This document shows positions 17,173 through 26,174 of a DNA stretch of 64,000 nucleotides, piece after piece; position 1 is the stretch's first letter; the number at the start of each line of letters is the position of its first letter. The notes under the pieces are model-generated. The model searched no databases and was not told the origin of the DNA. It saw only the letters and a list, made by a program, of their open reading frames with translations. Location of the stretch: the NCBI GenBank assembly GCA_944389415.1, contig CALXMF010000001.1:496001-560000 (forward strand), read 5' to 3'. The translations under genes and the position numbers were made by a program. The stretch is from an uncultured Spirochaetota bacterium. GTDB taxonomy: Bacteria; Spirochaetota; Spirochaetia; Treponematales; Treponemataceae.

Positions 17173-18404
17173 GCGATAATTACACACTTGATAAAACTGC
17201 GCTGCAAAATGTGCGCAGCTGGGTACAGAAAGAACTGAACGCGAGTGCCAGTTTTTGGCTTACGCATGGAATGGATACCGTAAATGGCGGTGTATATACC
17301 TGCCTGGACAGAAAAGGCGAGATTTACTCTACTGATAAAAGTGTGTGGATGCAGGGACGTTGCGCCTGGACATATGCCTACCTGTGCAAGATGTATGGCG
17401 TTAAAGATGAATGGCTGAACGCGAGCCGCAGTTGCCTTGATTTCATGGAAAAATACTGTATTAACCGCAATGCGGGAATCCGCATGTATTTCCAAGTTAC
17501 CGGTGACGGCAAACCGCTGCGTCAGCGCCGCTACTGTTTCAGTGAAGGATTTTATGCGATTGCAAACGCGGAATATTATGGTATTACAGGAGATAAAGTT
17601 TGTCTGGAACGTGCGCGGGCTGCGTATCATCTGATTTATCAGTTGAATAATGGATTGATCGCAGATCCTACCGGTTTAGGGCCAAAAGGGATTCCTGGTG
17701 TACGTGATGGCCGTACACTTGCTGATCCAATGATTTTCCTTAATATTACCAGTGTGCTGCGGCGGGTAGATCCAGAGCATAAGGATGAATATGATAAGTA
17801 TTCGGCTGAATGCGTAGATAAAATTTTTACCTATCATATGAAACCGGAGATGCACTGTACGCTTGAAAACGTTGGTCTTAACGGAGAGGTGTGGAAAGAT
17901 GTAACTGCTGGCCGTATCGTAAATCCCGGACATGATATTGAATGTGTCTGGTTCCTGCTTGAATACGCAAATTACCTTGGAGGAGAAAAAGGCCGTGAAA
18001 TTCATGAAAAAGCAGAGTCCATTTTTAATTGGGCAATAAACGGCGGCTGGGATAAAGAATACGGCGGACTGCTGTATTTTATTGATTGTCTTGGAAAACC
18101 TCCTGAAGCATATGAACATGATATGAAGCTCTGGTGGCCTCATAATGAGATACTCATATCCAGTATTATGCTGTACAGAGATACTAAAAAATCAAAGTAT
18201 CTTGACTGGTTCTATAAGACTATCGATTATTGTAAAACGTATTTTGCTGATCCTGAATACGGCGAGTGGTATGGTTATCTGCGACGTGACGGGAATCCAA
18301 CTATGCCTTCAACGAAAGGAAGCACTTTTAAAGGTCCATTCCATCTGCCGCGGTCACTGGCAATGGTAGATGCGATGATAGGGCAGATACTAGAAAAAGC
18401 TTAG
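17169..18404 (+). CDS. N-acylglucosamine 2-epimerase (AGE family)
   Basis: 411 residues. Converts N-acetylmannosamine to N-acetylglucosamine without phosphorylation. Features of the AGE (alpha/alpha)6 barrel are QGRCAWTYAYL near residue 62, RYCFSEGFYAIANAEYY near 120, NPGHDIECVWFLLEY near 255 with the catalytic-type His, and KLWWPHNEILIS near 320. This route matches the NanA plus epimerase pathway described in anaerobes such as Bacteroides; a GlcNAc kinase would be required and is not in the window. Coupled to nanA by a 4-base overlap. Confidence 0.9.
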   Translation: MSDNYTLDKTALQNVRSWVQKELNASASFWLTHGMDTVNGGVYTCLDRKGEIYSTDKSVWMQGRCAWTYAYLCKMYGVKDEWLNASRSCLDFMEKYCINRNAGIRMYFQVTGDGKPLRQRRYCFSEGFYAIANAEYYGITGDKVCLERARAAYHLIYQLNNGLIADPTGLGPKGIPGVRDGRTLADPMIFLNITSVLRRVDPEHKDEYDKYSAECVDKIFTYHMKPEMHCTLENVGLNGEVWKDVTAGRIVNPGHDIECVWFLLEYANYLGGEKGREIHEKAESIFNWAINGGWDKEYGGLLYFIDCLGKPPEAYEHDMKLWWPHNEILISSIMLYRDTKKSKYLDWFYKTIDYCKTYFADPEYGEWYGYLRRDGNPTMPSTKGSTFKGPFHLPRSLAMVDAMIGQILEKA

Positions 18405-18416
18405 TCTTTGTCTGAC

Positions 18417-18456
18417 ATACGGGCTGTCCCACGAGAGACAGCCCGTATTTGTATTT
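18417..18456 (+). terminator. Rho-independent terminator of the nanA operon
   Basis: ATACGGGCTGTC (18417-18428) pairs with GACAGCCCGTAT (18437-18448), 12 bp, 8-base loop, followed by a T-rich tail. Confidence 0.85.
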
Positions 18457-18468
18457 AAATAAGATTGT

Positions 18469-19015
18469 ATGAATATTTTACTTGCAGAAGATGATATTGA
18501 TATGCAGAAAATAATCCGTCTCTATTTGGATGATGCCGTTAATGAATGGGTTGCAGCTTTGTACTTATGTACAGAAGAATGTGCCAAACTGTAAAATTCT
18601 ATTGCTTACAGCAAAATCAACTACTGCTGATGAAATCACTGGGCTTACCTGCGGCGCAGATGATTTTATTCGTAAGCCATTTGAAATTCAAATCTTGTTG
18701 CTTAGAATCAGAAAACTTTTGGGGTATACTTCAGTAATGATCTGTGGCGATATTCGACTGGATTCTAATCGGCATTGTGTATATAAAAATGATGAACAGC
18801 TTAATTTAACATCTAAAGAATATCAGCTTCTTGAAATTTTGATGCGAAATAAAGGGTATGCTGTCTCTCGTATCAGCCTGCTGGAAAAGGTATGGGGAGC
18901 AGATTATGATGGTGATGAACGTACACTCGATACGCATATCCGCCGTCTTCGGCAAAAGGTAGGAAAAACAACTATTTCAACCTGTATTGGTTTTGGATAT
19001 CGGATGGATGAATAA
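18469..19015 (+). pseudogene. OmpR-type response regulator with internal deletion and frameshift
   Basis: The receiver domain begins at ATG 18469 with MNILLAEDDID...RLYL, then the frame changes near 18524-18530 and the rest follows in another frame: WMMPLMNGL, LLLTAK, GADDFIRKPF, and a complete winged-helix domain ending DTHIRRLRQKVG. Normal receivers have about 30 more residues between RLYL and MMP, including beta2, alpha2, beta3 and the phospho-acceptor Asp. So roughly 95-100 bases, not a multiple of three, are missing. A shortened product from ATG 18530 would keep the DNA-binding domain but lack the phosphorylation site. The histidine kinase overlaps its stop. Confidence 0.8.
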
Positions 19016-20388
19016 TGAGCCGGCTTGCTCGACGATTTATACGGTATGTGGTGTGCTCATTATGCATAATTTTTTCTGGGTCCATGGTTTGCAACACATA
19101 TCTTGTTAAAAGAATGCTTCTGTATGAAGAAAGGGAACAACTTTCTAAATTTTGTGATACATTTTTTAAAACCATACACAGTGATACTGATATAGATTTT
19201 GCTGGTATTGAACGCACTGAGTCTGTTTTTATTGTATCAGTTGAATACATATCTGATAATGATATCCTGAATGAACGTCTTATGCAGGCTATATGGGATA
19301 AAAGAGCTGGAATAAAACCGTTTTGGTTATGGGAAGAAGATCAGAAGGATATATTTCGTGATGGCAAAAAAATGAAATTATATCCGCAGAAAAATCTGAA
19401 ATATAGTGTTCTTGTTGAGTATCTGCTTGTGGATACTATGCTGTATGCTATCATAAAACCAATACCTTTTATTCATTCTGCTGTTGTGCTGATTAATAAA
19501 ATAAATTGGGTTGTTTTTATTGTAGCTCTGTTTATAAGTATTTGGGCAATCTGTCTGCTCGTAAAACGGATAACTGAACCTCTGATTATGCTTAAAGAAA
19601 CTGCGGCTGCTATTGCTGCTCAGGATTTTAGAGAAGCGCAGATATTCACTCATGATGAACTTGAAGATTTGGCAGAGTGTATTAATACTATGAGCCATAG
19701 TCTTTATATCCAGCAGCATGCTCTTGAGGAAAAGAATCAGCAGATGAGGGATTTACTTGATAATGTTTCTCATGATCTGAAAACACCTGTAGCTTTAATT
19801 AAGGCATATGCTACAGGAATTCGTGATAATCTGGATGATGGAACATTCTTGGATACTATTTTGACACAAGCAGATCGGATAGATACATTACTTGTATCGT
19901 TACTATCTTTATCCAGACTGCGTCTCCGCGATCACCGACCTGTAGTAAAAATAAATGTATCTGTGTTACTTGAATCAATGATCAAAGAATTTTCTTTATA
20001 TGCAAAGCAATCGAATCAGTATTTTCAGACGGAAGTGACACCGTCTTGTGAAGTGCTGTGTGATAGAGCTGATGCTGAAATGATTATATCTAATTTATTA
20101 TCAAATGCGATTCGTTACAATTGCGGTGAAAAAATTATTGTGCGTCTTACTGAAGAAAATACAGGTACTGTTTTGATGGTGAGAAATAAAGTCTCTGGAA
20201 TTACAGAAGCTGATACTGCTCGTTTTTGGGAACCGTTTTACCGGTTTGACACATCACGTACGTCAGAGCATCACGCCAGCGGTTTAGGGCTTGCAATTGT
20301 GAAGGCTGCCGCGGAACGTAATGACTGCACTTACAGCTGCGAGCTTGCCGAATCTGATATTATTTTTTCTATTTATTTTGTCACATAG
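19015..20388 (+). CDS. Sensor histidine kinase
   Basis: 457-residue membrane kinase. Transmembrane helices at residues about 9-30 and 160-182 flank a periplasmic sensor region of about 130 residues. A HAMP-like linker follows (RITEPLIMLKETAAAIAAQDF), then the H-box NVSHDLKTPVALIKAYATG near residue 252, N-box SNLLSNAIRYN near 360, and GLGLAIVKAAA near 430. Its partner gene immediately upstream is broken, so the kinase may now be orphaned. The next gene downstream is a damaged glycoside-hydrolase-like gene, the probable former target (inference). Confidence 0.9.
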   Translation: MSRLARRFIRYVVCSLCIIFSGSMVCNTYLVKRMLLYEEREQLSKFCDTFFKTIHSDTDIDFAGIERTESVFIVSVEYISDNDILNERLMQAIWDKRAGIKPFWLWEEDQKDIFRDGKKMKLYPQKNLKYSVLVEYLLVDTMLYAIIKPIPFIHSAVVLINKINWVVFIVALFISIWAICLLVKRITEPLIMLKETAAAIAAQDFREAQIFTHDELEDLAECINTMSHSLYIQQHALEEKNQQMRDLLDNVSHDLKTPVALIKAYATGIRDNLDDGTFLDTILTQADRIDTLLVSLLSLSRLRLRDHRPVVKINVSVLLESMIKEFSLYAKQSNQYFQTEVTPSCEVLCDRADAEMIISNLLSNAIRYNCGEKIIVRLTEENTGTVLMVRNKVSGITEADTARFWEPFYRFDTSRTSEHHASGLGLAIVKAAAERNDCTYSCELAESDIIFSIYFVT

Positions 20389-20446
20389 ATGTCACCCGCA
20401 GCATATATACTCTTTCTCAGTTTATATGATTTCAGAGGTGAGATAT

Positions 20447-22331
20447 ATGAGAATCTTCTTTCGTCGAATTGTATTATTTGCGTGTTGTATGCTGGCTCTT
20501 ATTGAAGTTGGTTTTACTAATGCATTCCGTCAAATACAGCGTTATAATGGTGTGCTTAATGTAAATTACACAGATTTAAATATGTTTTTTGAGTATAACG
20601 GTGAAAACATACCGGTATCCTTGTCTGCATCTATAGGAGAATACGCCGGCAAAAGGTATGATGATAATTCAGGGCATTCGTATCCAGAGGATAAAATAGA
20701 GGTACGTGTTGAACAGCAATCCTCTTATGCAGCGGTAACAATTTCGTCAACCGCGGACGGGGATAATAGTTTTGTCTGGCCGATTATTGCGGCGGAAGAA
20801 TATTATTTACCGATTAGCGAAGGAAAACATATTGGTTGTGATGATCCTGTTTGGAAAGATTTTCTTGCACAGGAATCATTTAATATTATAGAATCATTTT
20901 CTATGCCGTTTTGGGCAGCTGCATATGGCAGTTATGCAGTTGTGTATATTCCGGAGCAGCCGTTTCGTACAGAACTTGTTTTTCTGATTCTGATAGACTG
21001 CAATGTTCTGTGTCTCACAGATATCCACAAATTGATCCTGAAAAGAAAGCCAGATACCGTGTATATCTGACGGATAATGATGCCGTTTCCATTGCAAAGA
21101 TCTACCGCTCATATTTGCTTGAAAAAGGACGTTTTGTCTCTCTAGCTGAAAAAACAGAAAAAAGTCCTGAGATACCATTGCTGTACGGAGCTCCGCATAT
21201 TTATTTATGGGGTGAAAATGTTATTTGCCCGGATGATATTCACTGGATACATTTCAGAGAAGCGATAAATCATCCTGTTTTGCGTTACATACTGCAAGTA
21301 ACTGCACAGACAGAAACAGGAAGAGCAGGTGCCGCTGTTATAAATGAAATTCGTGATCAGACATATATTTCAGTGTATCAGAAACAAATCATTTGCCGTA
21401 TGCTCAGTGAGGCTCTTGTTCAGGATGATTTTTATAACAATGATTTGTTTGTTTTACCTGACGGCATAACAGCTGATAAAATAGTACACATGCACTCTGA
21501 TGAGCGTATTCAATTGCACAAAAGTCTTCTTGCAGCAAGTCTCATTGATGTGTTTGAACCTGAAAATACATGGATGAGCAAAGAAACAACTGATATTATT
21601 GCGGATTTAAAATCCGGCGGAATAGATCATGCCTGGATTGGGCTAGTCGATTGGACACAGGCATATAAGACTCCCCAGGTAGTATATGCAGCGAGAAACG
21701 CTGGATATCTGGTTGGCGCATATGATTCATATCACTCGATACACCCTTATGGACAGGAACAATGGATAACAGCGGCTTTTCCTGATGCATCTTTATATGA
21801 GCAGGCAACAGTAACTCTTCAGGATGGAAGTAAAGCTGCCGGGTTTCAGAAAATTGGACGAAAGTTAAATCCTGTATATACGTTCGCCGCAGTACAGGAA
21901 AGAATGCGGAATATCTTAGCTTCCAAATTACCATTTAATTCCTGGTTTATTGATTGTGACGCAGCAGGAGAATTATATGATGATTACACAAAAGGCCATG
22001 AAACGACACAGCAGCAGGATGCTGCAGCTCGGCTCAAACGAATGTGCTATATTCGGGATACATATAATATGGTAATTGGTTCCGAGGGAGGTAATGATTA
22101 TGCCGCCTTTGTTATTGCTTTTGCTCATGGGCTTGAGCTGCCGACTTTTTCATGGCGTGACAGTGACATGAAAAATGCAAACAGTCCATATTATATCGGG
22201 CGCTATTGTTTGTTATTTCAAATTACAGTGGTTCAGATTATAAGTATCATAAAACAATAATACCGTCAGGGAGCGTACTGATTCACATGAATGATACAGA
22301 AAGTATCTACTGTCCTCATATCCCTGAATGA
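20447..22331 (+). pseudogene. Glycoside-hydrolase-like gene, frameshifted and disrupted at the 3' end
   Basis: The first frame (from ATG 20447, SD GAGGTGAG) encodes a signal anchor and a beta-rich domain up to about 20980 (SMPFWAAAYGSYAVVYIPEQPF). It then runs into LILIDC and stops at 21070. The second frame takes over at the T5 run 20979-20983 (FSDSDRLQCSVSHRYP) and continues to 22260 with a barrel-like region: WIGLVDWTQAYKTP, GYLVGAYDSYHSIHP, SWFIDCDAAGELYDDY, MVIGSEGG. One extra T would rejoin the frames. After YYIGRY the sequence loses similarity to a hydrolase end, and a third frame is open from 22215 to 22331. I cannot assign a GH family with confidence; distant resemblance to GH101/GH129-type alpha-N-acetylgalactosaminidases is a guess. 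Confidence 0.65.
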
Positions 22332-22366
22332 GGTATATATAGTAATATAAACAGGAGGAGAAATAT

Positions 22367-23041
22367 ATGAAATTGCCTGATCCGACTGCAATATATCCAA
22401 ATGATTATGGAACATCTTGTTATATAAAAAATGTAGTTCATGCTCCTAATATTTTTATAGGAGACTATACATATTATGATGATCCGATTGATCCTGCCGG
22501 ATTTGAAAAGAATAATATATTATTCAATTATCCGGAATTTGGCGATCGATTGATTATCGGAAAGTTCTGTTCCATAGCTTGCGGAACACAATTTATTATG
22601 GGACCGGCAAATCATCGAATATGCAGTGCTTCTACATATCCGTTTGCGGTATTTTGTGAAGAGTGGGCAGAAGTTGTTCCGCCGCATATGGAACAGCTGC
22701 CTCGTAAAGGTGATATTGTGATAGGCAATGATGTATGGCTTGGATATAAGTGCACAATACTGCCGGGTGTACCAATTGGAGATGGGGCGATTATCGCAGC
22801 TCATTCTGTTGTTTCCCGTGATGTTTCTCCCTATTGCATAGCTGCTGGTAATCCCGCCCGATGTGTGAAAAAACGCTTTGATGATGAATTGATTGCTCTA
22901 TTGCAGCAATATAAATGGTGGGATTTATCCAGGACCAAATTATTGGATATTCTGCCGTTATTATGCGATCCTGATATAGAAAAACTGAGAAAAAAGATAC
23001 GCTGTGAATTACATAAAACAGATGAATCAAATCTTGTCTAA
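22367..23041 (+). CDS. Vat/CatB-type hexapeptide-repeat O-acetyltransferase
   Basis: 224 residues with the left-handed beta-helix xenobiotic acetyltransferase pattern: IGDYTYYDDP, FGDRLIIGKFCSIACGTQFIMGPANH (catalytic-type His), STYPF, KGDIVIGNDVWLGYKCTILPGVPIGDGAIIAAHSVVSRDVSPYCIAAGNPA. The family includes streptogramin A acetyltransferases, but most chromosomal members have unknown acceptors. Location next to GH20 hexosaminidase suggests either sugar acetylation or an incidental operon mate. A strong AGGAGG precedes the ATG; GH20 follows after 14 bases. Confidence 0.85.
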   Translation: MKLPDPTAIYPNDYGTSCYIKNVVHAPNIFIGDYTYYDDPIDPAGFEKNNILFNYPEFGDRLIIGKFCSIACGTQFIMGPANHRICSASTYPFAVFCEEWAEVVPPHMEQLPRKGDIVIGNDVWLGYKCTILPGVPIGDGAIIAAHSVVSRDVSPYCIAAGNPARCVKKRFDDELIALLQQYKWWDLSRTKLLDILPLLCDPDIEKLRKKIRCELHKTDESNLV

Positions 23042-23055
23042 TAAGGAGAAGCGAT

Positions 23056-24555
23056 ATGAATTACGGTAATTTAATTCCCCGGCCGGTAAAAGCGGAATTT
23101 ATGGGAAACGGCTTTTTTATGATCAGCGGCAGTATCCGGCTGGAAGCAGCCGGTATCCTTTCTGAAGTACTGCCTGTGGCGACGGATATATGTACTGGGA
23201 TGGGATTCACGCTGACTTCTGATTGCGAGAGAGCTATTTCAGTTAAAGAAGATGCGCAAATTGCTGATCCGGAAGGGTATATTCTTGATATTGGTCAAGA
23301 CGTGATCAGTATTCGCGCTTGCAGCCCTGCCGGCGCTTTTTATGCGCTGCAAACTTTACGCCAGTTCTCGCTTGATTCATTTTCTGGCGATGTATTTCCC
23401 GTCTGCCACATTGAAGATAAACCGCAATATCGTTGGCGCGGACTGATGTTTGACTGCGCCCGTAATTTTTTTCCTGTTTCATTTATCTATAAGATTATAG
23501 ATGCAGCAGCGCTCCATAAACTAAATGTGTTTCACTGGCATTTAAGCGATGATCAGGGATGGCGGCTCCCGGTAACCGGCTATCCCCTGCTTACTGAAAT
23601 CGGAGGCTGGCGCATTGACCGCCGGACTGAAAAATTTTCCGGTAAAATAGGTGGATCATATACTGAAAAAGAAATTAGAGATGTTGTTGCGTATGCAGCG
23701 CAGCGGTATATGACTGTTGTTCCCGAAATTGATATGCCGGGACATATGTCGGCTCTTCTCGCCGCATATCCGGGATTCGGCTGCACAGGTGGCCCTTATC
23801 GTGTTGAAGATCGTTTTGGGATCTTTGATGATGTATTATGTATAGGAAATCCCAAACTGTTTGATGTTGTAGAGGCAATTTTTGATTCGGTTGTGTCACT
23901 GTTTCCCGCGCCGTATGTACATATTGGCGGAGATGAATGTCCGCGGACAAGATGGCAGACCTGCCCCAAATGCAAACAAAAAGTGAAAGAGCTTGGATTA
24001 CCAAATACTGAACGACTTCAGCCATGGTTTACAGCGCAGCTTGCGAAATTACTTGAAAACAAGGGCAAAGCAGCAATTGGCTGGGATGAAGTGCTTGAAA
24101 ACGCTGCCGAGTTGCCTGATTCGCTGATTGTACAATCATGGCGCGGTGTTGAAGGCGGCAGACAGGCCTGTATGGCGGGGCATCGTGTTATTATGTCTCC
24201 TACAACACAGGGCTGTTATCTTGATTATCGGAATTATGATGATCCAATGGAAATAGGACGTCAATTTGGGACGGCTACAGTAAAAAACAGTTATGATTTT
24301 TCTGTTGTTCCAGAAGGGTTGCCTGCTTGTGCATCTTCTCTTATCCTTGGCGGGCAGGGCAACTTATGGACAGAAGAAGTGTATAACGGCCGTACTGCCG
24401 AATATCTGCTGTTTCCGCGCCTGTCTGCGCTTGCCGAAGCTTTATGGCTGCCGCCAGATGATAAAGATTTTGCTTCTTTCGCAGCACGTCTTGAGGCGCA
24501 TAAAGAACGGCTGCGAAAATTGCATATTCTGTATTATGACGGAATTCTTGAATAA
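23056..24555 (+). CDS. Beta-N-acetylhexosaminidase, GH20
   Basis: Removes terminal GlcNAc or GalNAc from oligosaccharides by substrate-assisted catalysis. 499 residues: a GH20b-type N-terminal domain, then RGLMFDCARNFFPV, HWHLSDDQGWRLPVTGYPLLTEIGGWR near residue 157, VPEIDMPGHMSALLAAYP near 220, the catalytic pair in HIGGDECPRTRW near 290, and AIGWDEVLE and VQSWRG toward the end. No signal peptide is visible, so it likely acts in the cytoplasm on imported oligosaccharides. It would supply GlcNAc to the same pathway as the nan cluster and NagA. Terminator directly downstream. Confidence 0.93.
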   Translation: MNYGNLIPRPVKAEFMGNGFFMISGSIRLEAAGILSEVLPVATDICTGMGFTLTSDCERAISVKEDAQIADPEGYILDIGQDVISIRACSPAGAFYALQTLRQFSLDSFSGDVFPVCHIEDKPQYRWRGLMFDCARNFFPVSFIYKIIDAAALHKLNVFHWHLSDDQGWRLPVTGYPLLTEIGGWRIDRRTEKFSGKIGGSYTEKEIRDVVAYAAQRYMTVVPEIDMPGHMSALLAAYPGFGCTGGPYRVEDRFGIFDDVLCIGNPKLFDVVEAIFDSVVSLFPAPYVHIGGDECPRTRWQTCPKCKQKVKELGLPNTERLQPWFTAQLAKLLENKGKAAIGWDEVLENAAELPDSLIVQSWRGVEGGRQACMAGHRVIMSPTTQGCYLDYRNYDDPMEIGRQFGTATVKNSYDFSVVPEGLPACASSLILGGQGNLWTEEVYNGRTAEYLLFPRLSALAEALWLPPDDKDFASFAARLEAHKERLRKLHILYYDGILE

Positions 24556-24570
24556 AGATGGCGCGCTGAA

Positions 24571-24608
24571 AATACTGAATCTGTTTGACAGATTCAGTAT
24601 TTTTTTTA
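24571..24608 (+). terminator. Rho-independent terminator after the GH20 gene
   Basis: AATACTGAATCTG (24571-24583) pairs with CAGATTCAGTATT (24589-24601), 13 bp, 5-base loop, then Ts. Confidence 0.9.
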
Positions 24609-24770
24609 CCCATCTTTTGTTTTGCATCTTGCTTTACTAAAAGATACCTATTACAATTAAGTTATCTTTTAAAATCCCGCTGCGTTAGTCTGGTACATAC
24701 TTGATGGGATAATATTAGTTTTGTGCTCAATTTTTTAACGTATAAATAAAGCTAAAGTGAGGAGCTGTGT

Positions 24771-25247
24771 ATGAACAAAAAGATTGTGCTGGGTATCTGC
24801 TGTCTGATTGCGGCTGCGGCATATGCCGATGTCGGTGATACGCTGTATGTTAATGCAAAAGAAGTGAGTGTCCGTGGTGGAACAGGATTCTTTTCCGGTA
24901 CGCTTGGAGAAGTATATTATGGGGATCGGGTTACCATCACTGCCGAAAAAGACAAATGGGTGCAGATTATGCCGGAATCAAATCCGTCACTTAAAGGATG
25001 GGTTTCTTCGGATGTACTGACAAAAAAGAAAATCATTGTGCGCAACGGACAGAATGCGGTAAACGCATCTGCTGATGAACTTGCGCTGGCTGGTAAAGGA
25101 TTTTCCGCTGAAATAGAAAATTCGTTTAAAGGTTCAAAAGGCGGACTTCGTTATGATCTCGTTGATCAGATAGAACAGAATAAAGTTCCTGAGCAGGAAT
25201 TATATACGTTTATCGTTGACGGTGAGTTATCCGGAGGTGAGGAATGA
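24771..25247 (+). CDS. Exported SH3-domain protein
   Basis: 158 residues. A signal peptide (MNKKIVLGICCLIAAAAYA) is followed by a bacterial SH3-like domain at residues about 22-85: LYVNAKEVSVRGGTGFFSGTLGEVYYGDRVTITAEKDKWVQI and GWVSSDVL. Such domains often bind peptidoglycan or other envelope parts. The C-terminal 70 residues are mostly helical and unassigned. GGAG lies 8 bases upstream. The M48 peptidase gene overlaps its stop, and the pair may cooperate in the periplasm (inference). Confidence 0.8.
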   Translation: MNKKIVLGICCLIAAAAYADVGDTLYVNAKEVSVRGGTGFFSGTLGEVYYGDRVTITAEKDKWVQIMPESNPSLKGWVSSDVLTKKKIIVRNGQNAVNASADELALAGKGFSAEIENSFKGSKGGLRYDLVDQIEQNKVPEQELYTFIVDGELSGGEE

Positions 25248-26167
25248 GACGTTCTTTGCGTAATGTATGTGTGTGTGTTGCATCAGGGTGTGCCGCTTGT
25301 GCGCTGCTGTTGGGTATTTCTTCCTGCCAGACATCGCAGGCGCTTTTCGCTTCTGCGGGAGCACTGGGCGTACTGACAGATAATACGCTGCTGACTGCGG
25401 TCGGTACATCAGGCGCTTCTATTGCGCGTGCCGCGGAACCAATTTCCGCGGAACAGGAGTATTATATTGGCCGGGCGGTTGCCGCCACACTGCTTGAATC
25501 ATATCAGCTGTATGAAAACGCGGAGCTGACTGAATATGTTAATTCCGTCTGTCAGACGCTGGCGCTGAATTCTGAACGGCCTGAACTGTTTAATGGATAT
25601 TACGCAGCTGTTCTTGATACGGATCAGATAAACGCGTTTGCGACATCAGGCGGTCATATTCTGATAACACGCGGTCTGCTTGCTTGTACGGATAGCGAAG
25701 ACTCTTTGGCGGCTGTTCTCGCGCATGAAATAGCCCATATCCAGCTGCAGCATAGTATCAAGGCAATCAAAACCTCGCGTACATCAGACGCTGTTCTTAC
25801 TACGGCTGCTGGTGTACTGGCTGTAGGCACAGAACAGGAAGCTGCTGCACTGCTTGATACAAGTGTGAATGAAATCATCGGCACAATGGTAAATAAGGGA
25901 TATTCAAAGTCTCAGGAATATGATGCTGATGAAACAGCGCTCTCGATAATGGCAAGTGCGGGATATGATCCGGTAAAAATGACCAATATGCTGAGATTGC
26001 TGGAAGAACGCCAGCCAGGCTCATCAGGCGGGTTTGGCACGACACATCCATCGGCAAAATCACGGCTTGAAAAAGTGGAAAAGGCGCTGAAAAAATATGA
26101 GGCGCCGGCGGTTCCGCCTGTGCGGCAGCAGCGGTTTGACGCAGTAATGTCTCAAGTTAATCTGTGA
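25244..26167 (+). CDS. M48-family metallopeptidase lipoprotein
   Basis: 307 residues. Signal peptide with lipobox GISSC (Cys28). The M48 catalytic motif reads AHEIAHIQLQH near residue 165, with the distal metal ligand probably in YDADETAL near residue 228. Upstream, NAFATSGGHILITRGLL is typical of BepA/LoiP-like peptidases that handle outer-membrane protein quality control. Overlaps the SH3 gene by ATGA and is followed by the cyclase gene after 7 bases. Confidence 0.9.
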   Translation: MRRSLRNVCVCVASGCAACALLLGISSCQTSQALFASAGALGVLTDNTLLTAVGTSGASIARAAEPISAEQEYYIGRAVAATLLESYQLYENAELTEYVNSVCQTLALNSERPELFNGYYAAVLDTDQINAFATSGGHILITRGLLACTDSEDSLAAVLAHEIAHIQLQHSIKAIKTSRTSDAVLTTAAGVLAVGTEQEAAALLDTSVNEIIGTMVNKGYSKSQEYDADETALSIMASAGYDPVKMTNMLRLLEERQPGSSGGFGTTHPSAKSRLEKVEKALKKYEAPAVPPVRQQRFDAVMSQVNL

Positions 26168-26174
26168 GCATAAT

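Noticed and set aside
22367-23041. Antibiotic-resistance determinant
   Set aside because: Vat-like folds are widespread among chromosomal acetyltransferases of unknown acceptor. Nothing mobile surrounds the gene, and a resistance role cannot be read from the sequence.
24638-24671. Inverted repeat TAAAAGATA/TATCTTTTA between GH20 and the SH3 gene
   Set aside because: It is 9 bp, A/T-only except for one pair, with a 16-base gap and no T run. This could arise by chance in A/T-rich spacer DNA. It is not near a confident promoter.
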